64,000 bases of DNA from DATARH01 sp963789255 (lineage in GTDB: Bacteria; Pseudomonadota; Alphaproteobacteria; ATCC43930; CGMCC-115725): assembly GCA_963789255.1 (NCBI GenBank), contig CAWBJW010000001.1, positions 62,001-126,000 of the forward strand, in the 5' to 3' direction. The notes under the pieces were generated by a model, which was not told the origin of the DNA, searched no databases, and saw nothing but the letters and a program-made list of their open reading frames with translations. This document shows positions 34,668-44,402 of the stretch, one piece after another; position 1 is the stretch's first letter; each line of letters opens with the position of its first letter. The position numbers were made by a program, and so were the translations under genes.

Positions 34668-36935
34668 ATGGTGCATACCGTGACTTTGGCGTTGAACGAA
34701 CCATCGAGCGTCAACCTGCTTGGCAATACCGACAAAGCAACCGGCACGCTGCTCGCCAGCTTGGTCATTGTGGCGCGGCACCGTGGGGTGCATCTGTCTC
34801 GCGAGCAGCTCATCCGCGACCACCTGCTCACGGCTGGCGATGCCTCGGTAGCGGAGACGCTGCGTATTGCTCACGCTTCGGGGTTGCGTGCCAGCGCTGC
34901 GCGGTTGCGCTGGGGCGACCTGTTCAACATGGGCCCGGCGCTGCCGGCGATCATGCTGTTGCGCAATGGCGCCGCCATGGTGCTGCTGCGGACCGAGGCC
35001 AAGATGCCCGGCTGGCCTCCCGTTGTCGTTCTGCGCGACCCCAATAGCCATGAAGAAGCCCCGCTGGTGCTCGATGAGGCGCGCCTTGCCGCGGCATGGG
35101 CAGGCGAGGTCATTCTCGTTAAGCGCGATTATCGGCTGCGCGATGAGGATCGCCCATTCGGCATGGGCTGGGTCGCCGGACAGTTGTTGCGCGACCGCCG
35201 GGTCGCGCGCGATCTCGGCATTGCTGCCGTGTTCCTCGGGGTGCTCGCCGTCTCGCCGGTCATATTTTGGCGGGTCATGATCGATCGGGTCATGTACTAC
35301 GGGAGCATGAGCACCTTTACCATGATTTGTGTTGCCTTTGGCATTTTGCTGGTGTTCGAGACGATATTTGGCCATCTGCGCCGTTATCTGGTTCTTTTTG
35401 TTACGACCCGCGTCGACGTGAAGATTTGGTCGCACATGTTTAATAAAATGTTAAATCTGCCGATAGATTTTTTCGAACGGACCCCGACCGGCGTAATCGT
35501 CCATGATATGTACGAGATCTATAGGGTCCGGAGCTTTCTAACCGGTCAGCTGTTTGGCACCCTGTTAGATTCCTTTGTCATTGTGATTTTTCTGCCGATC
35601 ATGTTCATGATCAGCACGATCATGACGGCGTGTATCCTGGCGTTGTGCCTGCTGGTCTGCCTTTGGTTGGTGGCAATGCTGCCGACCATCCGGCGCAAGG
35701 TCGGATTGGCGGTGCAGGCGGAGACCGAGCGAGGCACGCATCTGGTCGAGGCGGTGCACGGCATCCGCGCGATAAAATCGCTGGCTCTCGATTCGCGCCA
35801 GCGCCACGAATGGGACGTGCATGTTGCCAAGGTGGCGGAAACCCGGTTCGACGAGGGGCGGACGGCAAACCTCATCCAGACCGTGGTCCACCCGCCGCAG
35901 ATGCTGATGACGAACGGGGTCGTCGCCGTCGCGGTCTATCTCGCGCTCGTCAATCACGACCCGATGTATCTCGGCGCGATCTTCGCCTTCATGATCATGA
36001 CCCAGCGCGTGACGATGCCGGTGATCCAGGCGGCAACGGGCATCGTGCAAATCGATGAAGCCCGCAATTCGGTTGCCATGGTCGCCAACATCATCAACCT
36101 TCCGCCGGAGGAGGGGCGCTCGGGCCGGGGGATCCGCACCCCGTTTGCCGGCCGGGTCGAATTCCATGAGGTGACCTTCAAATATCCGGGCGCATCCTCG
36201 CCGGCGCTCGATCGCGTCTCGTTCACCATTCCCGAAGGGACCGTCTTCGGCATCGTCGGCCGGAGCGGCTCGGGGAAGACGACGGTGACCCGCCTCCTCC
36301 AGGCGCTGCACAGCAATTATCAAGGGCTGATCAAGATCGACGGCAACGATTTGCGCGAGATCGATGTCGATCATCTGCGCTCGAGCCTCGGTGTCGTGAT
36401 GCAGGAGAATTTTCTGTTCCGCGGCACGATCCGCTCGACCATCGCGGCCGCCAAGCCTGATGCGACCTTCGAAGAGGTCGTGCAGGCGGCCCGGCTTGCC
36501 GGCGCGGAGGAATTCATCGAGCTTCTGCCGGCCGGCTATGAGACTTTCATTCAGGAGGGGTCGACCAATTTATCGGGCGGCCAGCGCCAACGGCTGGCGA
36601 TCGCGCGGGCGCTGATGGGCAATCCGCGGATTCTGATGCTCGACGAGGCAACGAGTGCGCTCGACGCCGACAGCGAAGCGATCGTCAATGCCAACCTGCT
36701 GCGCATCGCTCAGGGGCGCACTCTGATCATCATCTCGCACCGCCTCTCCGCGCTGGTTGCGGCGAACTCGATCCTCGTGCTCGAACGCGGCGCGGTGTAC
36801 GACATCGGTACGCATGAGGAGCTGCTCGAGCGTTGCGACATCTACGCCGGGCTGTGGCATTTGCAGCACCGCCATCTCCACACCAGGCCTTCATCGCATG
36901 AAGTCGTTCCGCTCCGCCCCGCTGCTGCACAGTGA
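34668..36935 (+). CDS. Type I secretion ABC transporter (HlyB-type, degenerate C39-like domain)
   Basis: Inner-membrane exporter of a type I secretion system. The N-terminus (about 1-140) is a C39-peptidase-like domain without the catalytic Cys (SLVIVARHRGVHLSREQ...), as in HlyB, so it binds rather than cleaves cargo. A six-helix transmembrane domain spans about 180-450. The nucleotide-binding domain has FGIVGRSGSGKTTVTRLL (Walker A), NLSGGQRQRLAIARAL (signature), ILMLDEATSALDADSEAIV (Walker B) and LIIISHRLSALV (H-loop). Length is 755 residues. Its end overlaps the HlyD start by 38 bp. Confidence 0.93.
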   Translation: MVHTVTLALNEPSSVNLLGNTDKATGTLLASLVIVARHRGVHLSREQLIRDHLLTAGDASVAETLRIAHASGLRASAARLRWGDLFNMGPALPAIMLLRNGAAMVLLRTEAKMPGWPPVVVLRDPNSHEEAPLVLDEARLAAAWAGEVILVKRDYRLRDEDRPFGMGWVAGQLLRDRRVARDLGIAAVFLGVLAVSPVIFWRVMIDRVMYYGSMSTFTMICVAFGILLVFETIFGHLRRYLVLFVTTRVDVKIWSHMFNKMLNLPIDFFERTPTGVIVHDMYEIYRVRSFLTGQLFGTLLDSFVIVIFLPIMFMISTIMTACILALCLLVCLWLVAMLPTIRRKVGLAVQAETERGTHLVEAVHGIRAIKSLALDSRQRHEWDVHVAKVAETRFDEGRTANLIQTVVHPPQMLMTNGVVAVAVYLALVNHDPMYLGAIFAFMIMTQRVTMPVIQAATGIVQIDEARNSVAMVANIINLPPEEGRSGRGIRTPFAGRVEFHEVTFKYPGASSPALDRVSFTIPEGTVFGIVGRSGSGKTTVTRLLQALHSNYQGLIKIDGNDLREIDVDHLRSSLGVVMQENFLFRGTIRSTIAAAKPDATFEEVVQAARLAGAEEFIELLPAGYETFIQEGSTNLSGGQRQRLAIARALMGNPRILMLDEATSALDADSEAIVNANLLRIAQGRTLIIISHRLSALVAANSILVLERGAVYDIGTHEELLERCDIYAGLWHLQHRHLHTRPSSHEVVPLRPAAAQ

Positions 36936-38274
36936 CGCGGCGCCCGACAAGATCGTCCGCCTGTTTCAATCGGAAACCGCGGAGATCATCGAGGCGCCGG
37001 AACCGCGTGCCGTGCGCTCCATGGTTTACGTGCTGGCGGCGTTCCTCGTCGCGCTGGTTGTCCTCTCGCTCGTGACGCGGCTCGACCGCGTGGTCACCAG
37101 CACGTCCGGGACCATCGTCACCACCCAACCGACGATCGTGGTTCAGGCGCTCGATCCTTCGATCATCAAAACGATAGCTGTCCGCGAGGGTCAGCGCGTC
37201 AAAGCGGGCGACGTGCTGGCGACGCTCGATCCGACGTTCGCCGCTGCCGATGTCGACGCCCTTCACCTGCAGATCGCGAGCCTCAATGCGCAGATCGCGC
37301 GCTGCGAGGCCGAGCTTGCCAATCGCCCGTTCGAGCCGCCGGAAACCGCGGACCCGGCAGCAGCTCGCTATGCCGCGTTGCAGAAATCCTATTACGTGCA
37401 GCGCAAGGCGCAGTTTGATGACCAGATGCGCGCCTATAACGAAAGAATCGCGGAGGTCACGGCAACCATCGGCAAGCTGGAGACCAACGTGGCGCTCTAC
37501 ACCGACCGCGCCAAGCTCGCCAAGGAAGTCGAGCAGATGCGGGCGACGCTTGCCGCGGCCCAGGTGGGCAGCCGGCTCAATCTGCTGGCGGCCACCGACC
37601 AGAAGACCGAGCTGTTGCGCAATGTCGAATTCGATCGCAACAGCCTGGTCGAGAGCCAGCATCAGCTGCAAGGAGCGATCGCTACCCGCAACGCCTTTAC
37701 CCAAGAATGGCTCGGCGAGGCGAGCAAGGAGTTGGTCACCGCCCGCAATCAGCGCGACGAGGCGCTGCAGAAGCTCGAAAAGGCTGCAAAGCTGAAGGAC
37801 CTCGTGCGTCTGGTCGCTCCCGAGGACTCGGTGGTGCTGAGGATGGCCAAGCTGTCGGTCGGTTCGGTGCTGAAGGAAGGCGAACCGTTCATCTACCTGG
37901 CGCCGCTACGCTCTCCGGTGGAAGCCGAGGTGCATATTTTGCCGCGCGATGTCGGGTTCATTCGCGACGGCGACCCGGTGAAGGTCAAGCTCGACGCCTT
38001 CAATTTCATCGAGCACGGCACGGCCGAGGGAACCGTGCAATGGATCAGCGAAGGAGCGTTCACCACCGACGACGACGACAGGCCGACGCGGGAGCCGTAC
38101 TACAAGGTTCGAGTCGCGTTGACCAAGGTCGATTTGCACAACGTCCCGGAGGGCTTTCGCCTGATTCCGGGCATGACGCTGCAGGCCGATGTGCATATTG
38201 GCACCCGCTCGGTGTTGATGTACGTCGTCGAGGGCGCGGTGCAGGGCATGAACGAGGCGATGCGTGAGCCCTGA
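36898..38274 (+). CDS. HlyD-family membrane fusion protein of the type I secretion system
   Basis: Periplasmic adaptor joining the ABC exporter to an outer-membrane channel. One membrane helix (MVYVLAAFLVALVVLSLVT, about residues 42-62) is followed by a lipoyl half (IKTIAVREGQRVKAGDVLAT), long helical hairpins (QKSYYVQRKAQFDDQMRAYN and LVTARNQRDEALQKLEKAAK), and the second lipoyl and beta-barrel with VRLVAPEDSVVLRMAKLSVG. C-terminal MTLQADVHIGTRSVLMYV is the usual HlyD signature region. Length is 458 residues from ATG 36898, inside the ABC gene's end. No TolC-like protein is in the window, so the channel is encoded elsewhere. Confidence 0.92.
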   Translation: MKSFRSAPLLHSDAAPDKIVRLFQSETAEIIEAPEPRAVRSMVYVLAAFLVALVVLSLVTRLDRVVTSTSGTIVTTQPTIVVQALDPSIIKTIAVREGQRVKAGDVLATLDPTFAAADVDALHLQIASLNAQIARCEAELANRPFEPPETADPAAARYAALQKSYYVQRKAQFDDQMRAYNERIAEVTATIGKLETNVALYTDRAKLAKEVEQMRATLAAAQVGSRLNLLAATDQKTELLRNVEFDRNSLVESQHQLQGAIATRNAFTQEWLGEASKELVTARNQRDEALQKLEKAAKLKDLVRLVAPEDSVVLRMAKLSVGSVLKEGEPFIYLAPLRSPVEAEVHILPRDVGFIRDGDPVKVKLDAFNFIEHGTAEGTVQWISEGAFTTDDDDRPTREPYYKVRVALTKVDLHNVPEGFRLIPGMTLQADVHIGTRSVLMYVVEGAVQGMNEAMREP

Positions 38275-40321
38275 ACCATCGTCGCCGACCGGTCGCCCGC
38301 GTCCCGGCGCCGCCAGCCGTTTGGTCCGCATCGGGCTGGCCGCCTGTGCCCGGCACAATTATGCCAAAGCATTCCGCAGCTTTGCGAAGGCGGCGGCGGC
38401 CGGCGATGCCGAGGGCGAGTACCGGCTGGGTCTCCTATACGCGCACGGCCAGGGAGTTGTCGGCAGCCTGGGCGACGCGGTCGTGTGGTTCCGGCGGGCG
38501 GCGGAGCAGGGCCATGCCGAGGCGCAATATCAGCTGAACCTTGCCTACCTGCATGGCGGCCGGGCCGATGGCGGGATCCCCGACTGGTACAACCGTGCCT
38601 CGGCAGTCGACCAAGACATCGCCGACCGCAATCGCGAGCTGATGTTTCCCAACGGGATCGTGATTGCACCCGACCACGGCGAAGCGCTGCGCTGGTGCCG
38701 TGTCGCTGCCGAACAGGGGGTGGCGCAAGCTCAGGCAAGCCTGGCGTTGATGTATGCGCGCGGGCTCGGCTGCGAGGTCGATTACGCAGAGGCGCGCCGC
38801 TGGTATTCGGCCGCTGCCGACCAGGGCGATGCCGCCGGCGAGTTCGGCCTCGGCGTCATTTACGCGAACGGCTTCGGGGTCGAGATCGATTTGCCCGCCG
38901 CCGCTTCCTGGTACGAAAAGGCGGCAGCCAGGGGATATGCGGAGGCCCAAGTCGCGCTTGCGCTGATGTGCGAGGCGGGGCAGGGCGTGGCGCGCGATTC
39001 GGCGCGGGCGGTCTCGCTCTTTCAACAGGCGGCCGAGCGGGACAATGCGCGGGCCCGCCACCACCTCGCCGTGCACCTGCTGGAGGGCGACGGCGTTCCG
39101 CAGAACCTCGTCACGGCGGAGACGCATCTGCGGCGAGCGGCCCGAATGGGGTATGTGCCGGCGATGCTGCACCTCGCGCGCATGCATACCGCCGGTGAAG
39201 GCGTGACACCCAGCCTGGTGGAAGGCGCGCTGTGGTTCCGCGCTGCCGCCGATGCCGGCGATGCCGAGGCGCAGTTTGCTCTGGGCGCTCTTCACGCCCG
39301 TGGCGAGGGCGTGCCACAGCGGCTCGCGGACGCGGCGCGATGGTTCACCCGGGCCGCGGAGCAGGGGCATCTCGCGGCACAATTCAACATCGCCGTCTTT
39401 TACCTCAAGGGCAGCGGAGTTGAGCGCGACCCGGCCCAGGCGGCCGCGTGGTATGCCCGCGCCGCCGAGCAGGGCATGGCGTTGGCGCAGACCAAACTCG
39501 GCCAGCTCTACCTTGCCGGCGAGGGCGTGCCGCAGGATCATCAAGCGGCGGCCGAATGGCTGCGGCGGGCCGCCGCTTCCGGCGACGCCGAAGCCGAGAC
39601 GATACTGGCGACCCTCCATCTGCAAGGGGCCGGCATCGAGCGCGATGCGGCGCTGGCGGAACAACTGCTGCGCCGCGCGGCCGATCGCGGATACGGGCCG
39701 GCATTGCTGCAGCTCGGTCATTTCTATGCCGCGGATCTGGGTGCCGGAACGAACCAGCCCGAAGCGGTCCGTTGCTACCGCGCAGCGGCCGAAGCGGGGG
39801 TGGTCGCGGCGCAAATGATCGTTGCGCACAATTCCCTTTCCGGCGCCTGGGGGAAGCGGGATGCGGAGGCGGCGGCATCGTGGTTTCGCCGGGCGGCCGA
39901 AGCGGAGCATGCCGGAGCTCAGTTCCAACTCGGCGTCATGCACTGCACGGGCGAGGGCGTCGCGCGCGATCTGGCGGAGGGGACCGCCTGGTATCGCCGG
40001 GCGGCCGAGCAAGGCGAACGCACGGCGCAGTTCAATCTCGCGGTGATGCTGTTCCGCGGCGACGGCGTCGCGCGCGATATCGGCGAGGCGCTGCAATGGT
40101 ACGAAAAGTCGGCCGAGCAAGGGATGCCGGAGGCGCAGATTGCGCTCGGCGATCTCTACGCCATCGGGGTCGGGGTCGCGGCTGATCCCGACGCGGCGCG
40201 CCGCTGGTATGAGAAGGCGGCGAGCCAGGGGCATGAAGCGGCCAGGGCGAAGCTCGCCGGGCTGCGCGGGCCGCGGCTGGTCACGCAGGCAGAGCCGCTG
40301 CAGGCGCGATTGGGATCGTGA
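38264..40321 (+). CDS. Sel1-repeat protein (685 aa) in the secretion locus
   Basis: Nearly the whole protein is about 36-residue Sel1 (TPR-like) units, e.g. ARWFTRAAEQGHLAAQFNIA, with the A-E-x-G and G-V pattern repeating from about residue 30 to 670. One longer loop (about residues 105-145: GGRADGGIPDWYNRASAVDQ) interrupts the pattern. There is no clear signal peptide, so it is probably cytoplasmic. It starts at GTG 38264, overlapping the HlyD end by 11 bp, so it is translated with the exporter. It may be a chaperone, scaffold or regulator for the system. No enzyme motif is seen. Confidence 0.88.
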   Translation: MSPEPSSPTGRPRPGAASRLVRIGLAACARHNYAKAFRSFAKAAAAGDAEGEYRLGLLYAHGQGVVGSLGDAVVWFRRAAEQGHAEAQYQLNLAYLHGGRADGGIPDWYNRASAVDQDIADRNRELMFPNGIVIAPDHGEALRWCRVAAEQGVAQAQASLALMYARGLGCEVDYAEARRWYSAAADQGDAAGEFGLGVIYANGFGVEIDLPAAASWYEKAAARGYAEAQVALALMCEAGQGVARDSARAVSLFQQAAERDNARARHHLAVHLLEGDGVPQNLVTAETHLRRAARMGYVPAMLHLARMHTAGEGVTPSLVEGALWFRAAADAGDAEAQFALGALHARGEGVPQRLADAARWFTRAAEQGHLAAQFNIAVFYLKGSGVERDPAQAAAWYARAAEQGMALAQTKLGQLYLAGEGVPQDHQAAAEWLRRAAASGDAEAETILATLHLQGAGIERDAALAEQLLRRAADRGYGPALLQLGHFYAADLGAGTNQPEAVRCYRAAAEAGVVAAQMIVAHNSLSGAWGKRDAEAAASWFRRAAEAEHAGAQFQLGVMHCTGEGVARDLAEGTAWYRRAAEQGERTAQFNLAVMLFRGDGVARDIGEALQWYEKSAEQGMPEAQIALGDLYAIGVGVAADPDAARRWYEKAASQGHEAARAKLAGLRGPRLVTQAEPLQARLGS

Positions 40322-40413
40322 CCGGCAATGCCGCGACCTGTAACGAATTGTAGCAACTTGAAATAGCTCGCCGCCATTTGTGACAAGACGCGACTGGCAA
40401 GGGCAGGCTAGGG

Positions 40414-40437
40414 TGCGTCGCTTCCCGATGCGACGCA
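40414..40437. promoter_or_regulatory. 8-bp stem hairpin upstream of the repeat-protein gene
   Basis: TGCGTCGC, eight-base loop, GCGACGCA. Lies between the Sel1 gene and the glycine-rich repeat gene; could attenuate or stabilise transcripts. No T-run follows, so a simple intrinsic terminator is unlikely. Confidence 0.4.
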
Positions 40438-40481
40438 TGGGGGCAGTTTGGCGTGCTTAAGACGTGGGTGGGGTTAGCTCG

Positions 40482-42372
40482 ATGGCATCAGTTCCCGGTT
40501 CCAAACTCGCGTTCTTTGAAGCCGGTCAACCCGGCAGCATCGTCAACCTCGGCCTGACGACCTCCGGCAGCAATCTGCCGACGCCGGTCGCCGGGGACTT
40601 CAACATCGAGGTCTTTACCTCAACCCCAGGTACGCTGGCGGCCGGGTATCAGGCCGCCGTCTTCATCCAGGGCGCCACAGCGATTGCCGGCGACAACAAC
40701 GAGATTCTTGCCGGGTCGAGCGCCTCGACCGAGCAGCTCCTCGACGGCAGCTACGTGGTGATCGACCGAACCGGCGGCGAGGCGATCCAGATCGTCGGGG
40801 CCGCTGCGGGCGGCTCGGCCATTACCGTGATCGGTTCAAACGGCGACACGATCACCGGCAGCTCGATCGCCGCCAACTCGCAGATAATCGAAGCCAACCC
40901 GAATGCCGACGCCGTGGTCGGGCCGATGACGCTGATCGGCGGCGCCGGGTTGACCGGGATGCTGCTGGGCCTCAGCGACAGTGTTCTCGGCGGCGCCGGA
41001 GCCACCCTGGTGGACGGCCATCCCGGCATCGGGGCGGCGGACACGATCAGGGGCGGCACCGGCAACATGACGGTTTATGGGGCGGGGGGCGACAGCATTG
41101 TCGGCGGTGCCGGCACGCTCCTGGTCAACGAGAATCAGGGGCACTCCGGTCAGGAGAACATTGCCGGCGGCGCCGGCAGCCTGACGGCTTTCGATCTGGG
41201 CAAGAGCGACACGATCGGCGGCAGCACCGGCGGGACCACGTACATCGACGACAGCTACGGATCCGGCGGCGGCTCGCTTATAACCGGCGGCAGCGGCACC
41301 ACGGGCCTCCTTGCCGACGGCGAAAACACCTTTATCAAGACCGCCGCCGGCGACACGGTTACCGGCGGGACGGACTTGACCCTCATCAACGCAACGGGCG
41401 GCGGGGCGACCGTCACGGGCGGCAGCGGTACGGTCACGGGCTCGATCGCCGGGTTTCAGGCCGGTGGGACTTTGATCGCCATCAACACCGCCATCGAAGG
41501 CGGCAAGGGCGACAACATCACCGGCGGGGCAGGCGCCACCGGCATCGACGGCACGCCCGGCTCGATGACGATCGCCGGCGGCAGCGGCGCCACCACGGTG
41601 GTTGCGGGCGGCGGCGGCGACAAGATCACCGGCGGCACGGGGCTGCTGACGGTCGAAGATCCGAGCCATGGCGGGTCGCTGAGCGTCACCGGCGGCGTTG
41701 GCAGCCTGGACGTGTTCAACGTCGGCAAAGGCAATACGATCAGCGGCAGCACCGCGGGCTGGTCGGTCATCAACGACTCCTACGACACGCTTGCCGGCGC
41801 CGGTTCGAGCATCACCGGCGGCAGCGGCACGAGCAGCGTACCCGCGGCCTTTGGCGGGATAGCCGCCAACAGCTTCATCACCGGCGGCGCAGGTGATACG
41901 ATCACCGGCAGCACCGGGAGCATGTTTGTCAACGCCGGCACCGGGAACTCGATCACCGGCGCCAGCGGTGCTAACGGCGCGACCACCATCAACGGCGCCA
42001 ACCTCGACACGATCGCCGGCAACACCGGAGCGCTGCTGGTCAACATCACCGCAACCAACACAAACAGCACGCTGCCCGGAAGCGGAAACGAGACGATCAA
42101 TTTGGGCGCCACCCACGGCGCCGCGACCCTCCGGGATGTGGACGTCTCTAGTGGTGGTACTACTCTGACCGGCGCAACCAACCAGACCAGCGTAACCGGG
42201 TTCGCCATCGCCAGCGACACGATCGCGTCGGGGACCTCGTCAGCGGCTACCCTCATCGCGTCAGCAACGGGGAACGCTTCCCTCACAACGCTCCACTTTG
42301 TTGAACGGATCGACGATGACCCTGGCCGGGGTCAACATCGCCAACGTTGGTTCGATCAAGTTTACGTCTTAA
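40482..42372 (+). CDS. Glycine-rich repeat protein, probable type I secretion cargo, frameshifted near 42303
   Basis: Secreted-protein-like: about 130 residues of N-terminal beta-rich sequence (KLAFFEAGQPGSIVNLGLTT), then long arrays of Gly-rich units such as TITGGSG, NITGGAGA, DTIRGGTGNMTVYG and TVTGGSGTV. They lack the Asp of canonical RTX GGxGxD nonapeptides in most copies. After SLTTLHFVE the frame is lost; the likely true end NGSTMTLAGVNIANVGSIK then FTS (stop 42370-42372) is in another frame and looks like the C-terminal signal of type I substrates. No N-terminal signal peptide is seen. Adjacent to the ABC-HlyD-Sel1 genes, so it is the best candidate cargo. Start ATG 40482. Confidence 0.78.
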
Positions 42373-42397
42373 GGCATATCGCGCTCGTCTCGCGGCG

Positions 42398-42425
42398 GCG
42401 GCCGGCCCTTGACAGGGCCGGCCGC
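42398..42425. terminator. Strong GC hairpin after the repeat-protein gene
   Basis: GCGGCCGGCCCT, TGAC loop, AGGGCCGGCCGC (12-bp perfect stem), 25 bp after the stop of the repeat-protein gene. It looks like a terminator or mRNA end-protector. There is no uridine tract after it. Confidence 0.7.
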
Positions 42426-42446
42426 TGTCGTCTCAGGTAAACTCCT

Positions 42447-43502
42447 GTGCGGCGGGTTTTCGGTTGGAAGCAATCGGTGCGAAACTGGCAGGTGCCGCTG
42501 TGGCGGCGGTTCGGGAGCGCCGCGGCTCGGCGAGCCGGAAGCTCGACAGGGCACGGGCGGCGGGCCGCGATCCCGCCGCCGACAGGTAATGATCTCGCCT
42601 CCGGCCCTTCGGGCCACCCCGCGACAGCGAACTTCGACCATATCACCTATGCGACGTTCGGCTTGGACCCGGCCGAGTTCTATGCCGGGAAGTTTGCCGG
42701 CGGATCGGGAACGACAGATTTCCTGGCGGAACCAAAGAACCGCTTCAGTATCGAATACGGTCGCGCCCGTTTTCTCGCGAAGAATGTCAGGGGGCCGCGG
42801 GTGCTGGATTTGGGCTGCGGCTCGGCCCCCTATGCGCAAACCCTGCGATCCAATACCGACGCGCGCGAGTTCATCGGCGTCGATCTCGATCCGATTTGTG
42901 TTGCGGCGGCCTCGCGGGTGTATGACCAGGCTGCGCCCTTCGACATAAGCGAACGCCTGCCGTTCCCAAGCGGGTCCTTCGACACCGTCTTCTCGTGCGA
43001 TGTGTTCGGGCACATCGAGTTCCGCCACAAGGACCGGCTGATTTCCGAGATCCAGCGGGTCACAAAGCCGGGCGGTCGGTCGGTTCACATCATCGAGTCA
43101 GCGCCCGTCAACTATGACCAGATGACGGATGCACCCGACGATCCGCTCCGCAAATATGTTGTGATGGAGGGCCATGTCGGGATCGAGAGCGCCGAAGCGC
43201 TGATCGCCCGATGGTCGCGCGTTTTCCTCTCGGTCGAGGTCGAGAACGCGATGCTCTATCCGTTTTGTACGATCGCCGGCTACATCAGCGACGTGCATAC
43301 CCCGGAAGAACTGAAGGGGATCATGCGCGCGTTCGATCAGGCCGAACATGACGCCGCGCAGATTGTGCTGGGGTATGTCTGCGAGACGCTGATGGATTGG
43401 TTGCGCAGGGAGGACCCTACACTGCTGCTGCCGAGCGACGACAATCCGATCCGACGCGCGAGCGGTCTGGTCAACCTGATCGCGGTGGCGCCGGTTCGCT
43501 GA
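42447..43502 (+). CDS. SAM-dependent methyltransferase (class I)
   Basis: Class I methyltransferase with motif I in PRVLDLGCGSAPYAQTLRSN, motif II in FIGVDLDPICVAAASRVY, motif IV in FDTVFSCDVFGHIEFRHKDR and post-motif SEIQRVTKPGGRSVHIIES. Length is up to 351 residues from GTG 42447, but the first 55 or so residues are Arg/Ala-rich and may not be translated; the domain itself starts near FDHITYATFGLDPAEFYAG. No good ribosome site was found at the GTG. It follows the secretion locus after a strong hairpin, so a link (cargo modification) is possible but unproven. Substrate unknown. Confidence 0.8.
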   Translation: MRRVFGWKQSVRNWQVPLWRRFGSAAARRAGSSTGHGRRAAIPPPTGNDLASGPSGHPATANFDHITYATFGLDPAEFYAGKFAGGSGTTDFLAEPKNRFSIEYGRARFLAKNVRGPRVLDLGCGSAPYAQTLRSNTDAREFIGVDLDPICVAAASRVYDQAAPFDISERLPFPSGSFDTVFSCDVFGHIEFRHKDRLISEIQRVTKPGGRSVHIIESAPVNYDQMTDAPDDPLRKYVVMEGHVGIESAEALIARWSRVFLSVEVENAMLYPFCTIAGYISDVHTPEELKGIMRAFDQAEHDAAQIVLGYVCETLMDWLRREDPTLLLPSDDNPIRRASGLVNLIAVAPVR

Positions 43503-43628
43503 TGGCCGGATCTCGACAGAGCCGTCCGGGTGTTTAACGCAGGCGGCGGGCGGCCGAAGGGCGTGGCGATGACGGAGAACGCGGACGCTGAGCGCGCCCA
43601 TTTTTTCAGGATCTCAGCGGCATGCCGG

Positions 43629-44402
43629 TTAGCCAGGTGATAGTCCCCGCACCCGGGGCCGCAGCAGATGGTGGTGGTCTGCGGCGTAGAGGCGGCTGTC
43701 ATTGCCGTCGCCGGCCAAGGCCCGGCCGACCAGGATCAGCGCCGTCCGGGTGATGCGGGCGCGCTTTGCCTTGTCGCGAATATCGCCAAGGGTGCCGCAG
43801 ATCAGCTGCTCGTCCGGCCAGCTGACGCGATAGGCGACGACCGCCGGGCAATCCTCTCCATAGTGAGGCAATAGGTCGCGGACGACCCGCGCCAAATTGG
43901 CGATCGACAGGTGGATCGCCAGGGTCGCGCCGCTCGCCGCGAGGCGATCGAGGCGCTCGCCATCGGGCATCGCCGAGGCGCGGGTCGCGGTGCGCGTCAG
44001 GATCACGCTCTGCGCCACGCCCGGCAGCGTCAGCTCGCGGCCGAGCGCCGCGGCGGCGGCGGCAAAGGCCGGCACCCCGGGGGTCACGTCGTAGGGGACG
44101 CCGAGCGCCGCGAGCCGCCGCATCTGTTCGGCGATTGCGCCGTAGAGCGACGGGTCGCCCGAATGGACCCGGGCAATTTCGAGGCCCCGTGCGTGCGCCG
44201 CGGCGATTTCGGCGATGATCTCGTCGAGGGTCAGAGCTGAGGTGTCGACGATCCGCGCCCCCGTCGGGGCTGCGGCGACGATTGCCGTCGGCACCAGCGA
44301 GCCGGCAAAGAGGCAGACCGGGCAGCGCTCGATAAGCCGCAACCCGCGCACCGTGATCAGGTCGGGAGCCCCCGGCCCGGCGCCGATGAAGTGCACGGTC
44401 AT
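43629..44402 (-). CDS. cobM: Precorrin-4 C11-methyltransferase
   Basis: SAM-dependent corrin-ring methyltransferase, methylating C11 of precorrin-4 (or cobalt-precorrin-4). VHFIGAGPGAPDLITVRGLR is the entry, with CPVCLFAGSLVP, GLEIARVHSGDPSLYGAI and PYDVTPGVPAFAAAAAALGR forming the SAM-binding blocks. 257 residues, full length. ATG 44400-44402 overlaps the cobJ stop by 4 bp, so it is the last gene of a minus-strand operon. An upstream in-frame extension is rejected because it is the out-of-frame cobJ end. Confidence 0.93.
   Translation of the reverse strand: MTVHFIGAGPGAPDLITVRGLRLIERCPVCLFAGSLVPTAIVAAAPTGARIVDTSALTLDEIIAEIAAAHARGLEIARVHSGDPSLYGAIAEQMRRLAALGVPYDVTPGVPAFAAAAAALGRELTLPGVAQSVILTRTATRASAMPDGERLDRLAASGATLAIHLSIANLARVVRDLLPHYGEDCPAVVAYRVSWPDEQLICGTLGDIRDKAKRARITRTALILVGRALAGDGNDSRLYAADHHHLLRPRVRGLSPG

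Noticed and set aside
38435..40438. 667-codon antisense open frame opposite the Sel1 gene
   Set aside because: Exact antisense of a repetitive GC-rich gene; no motif, no start signal. A shadow frame.
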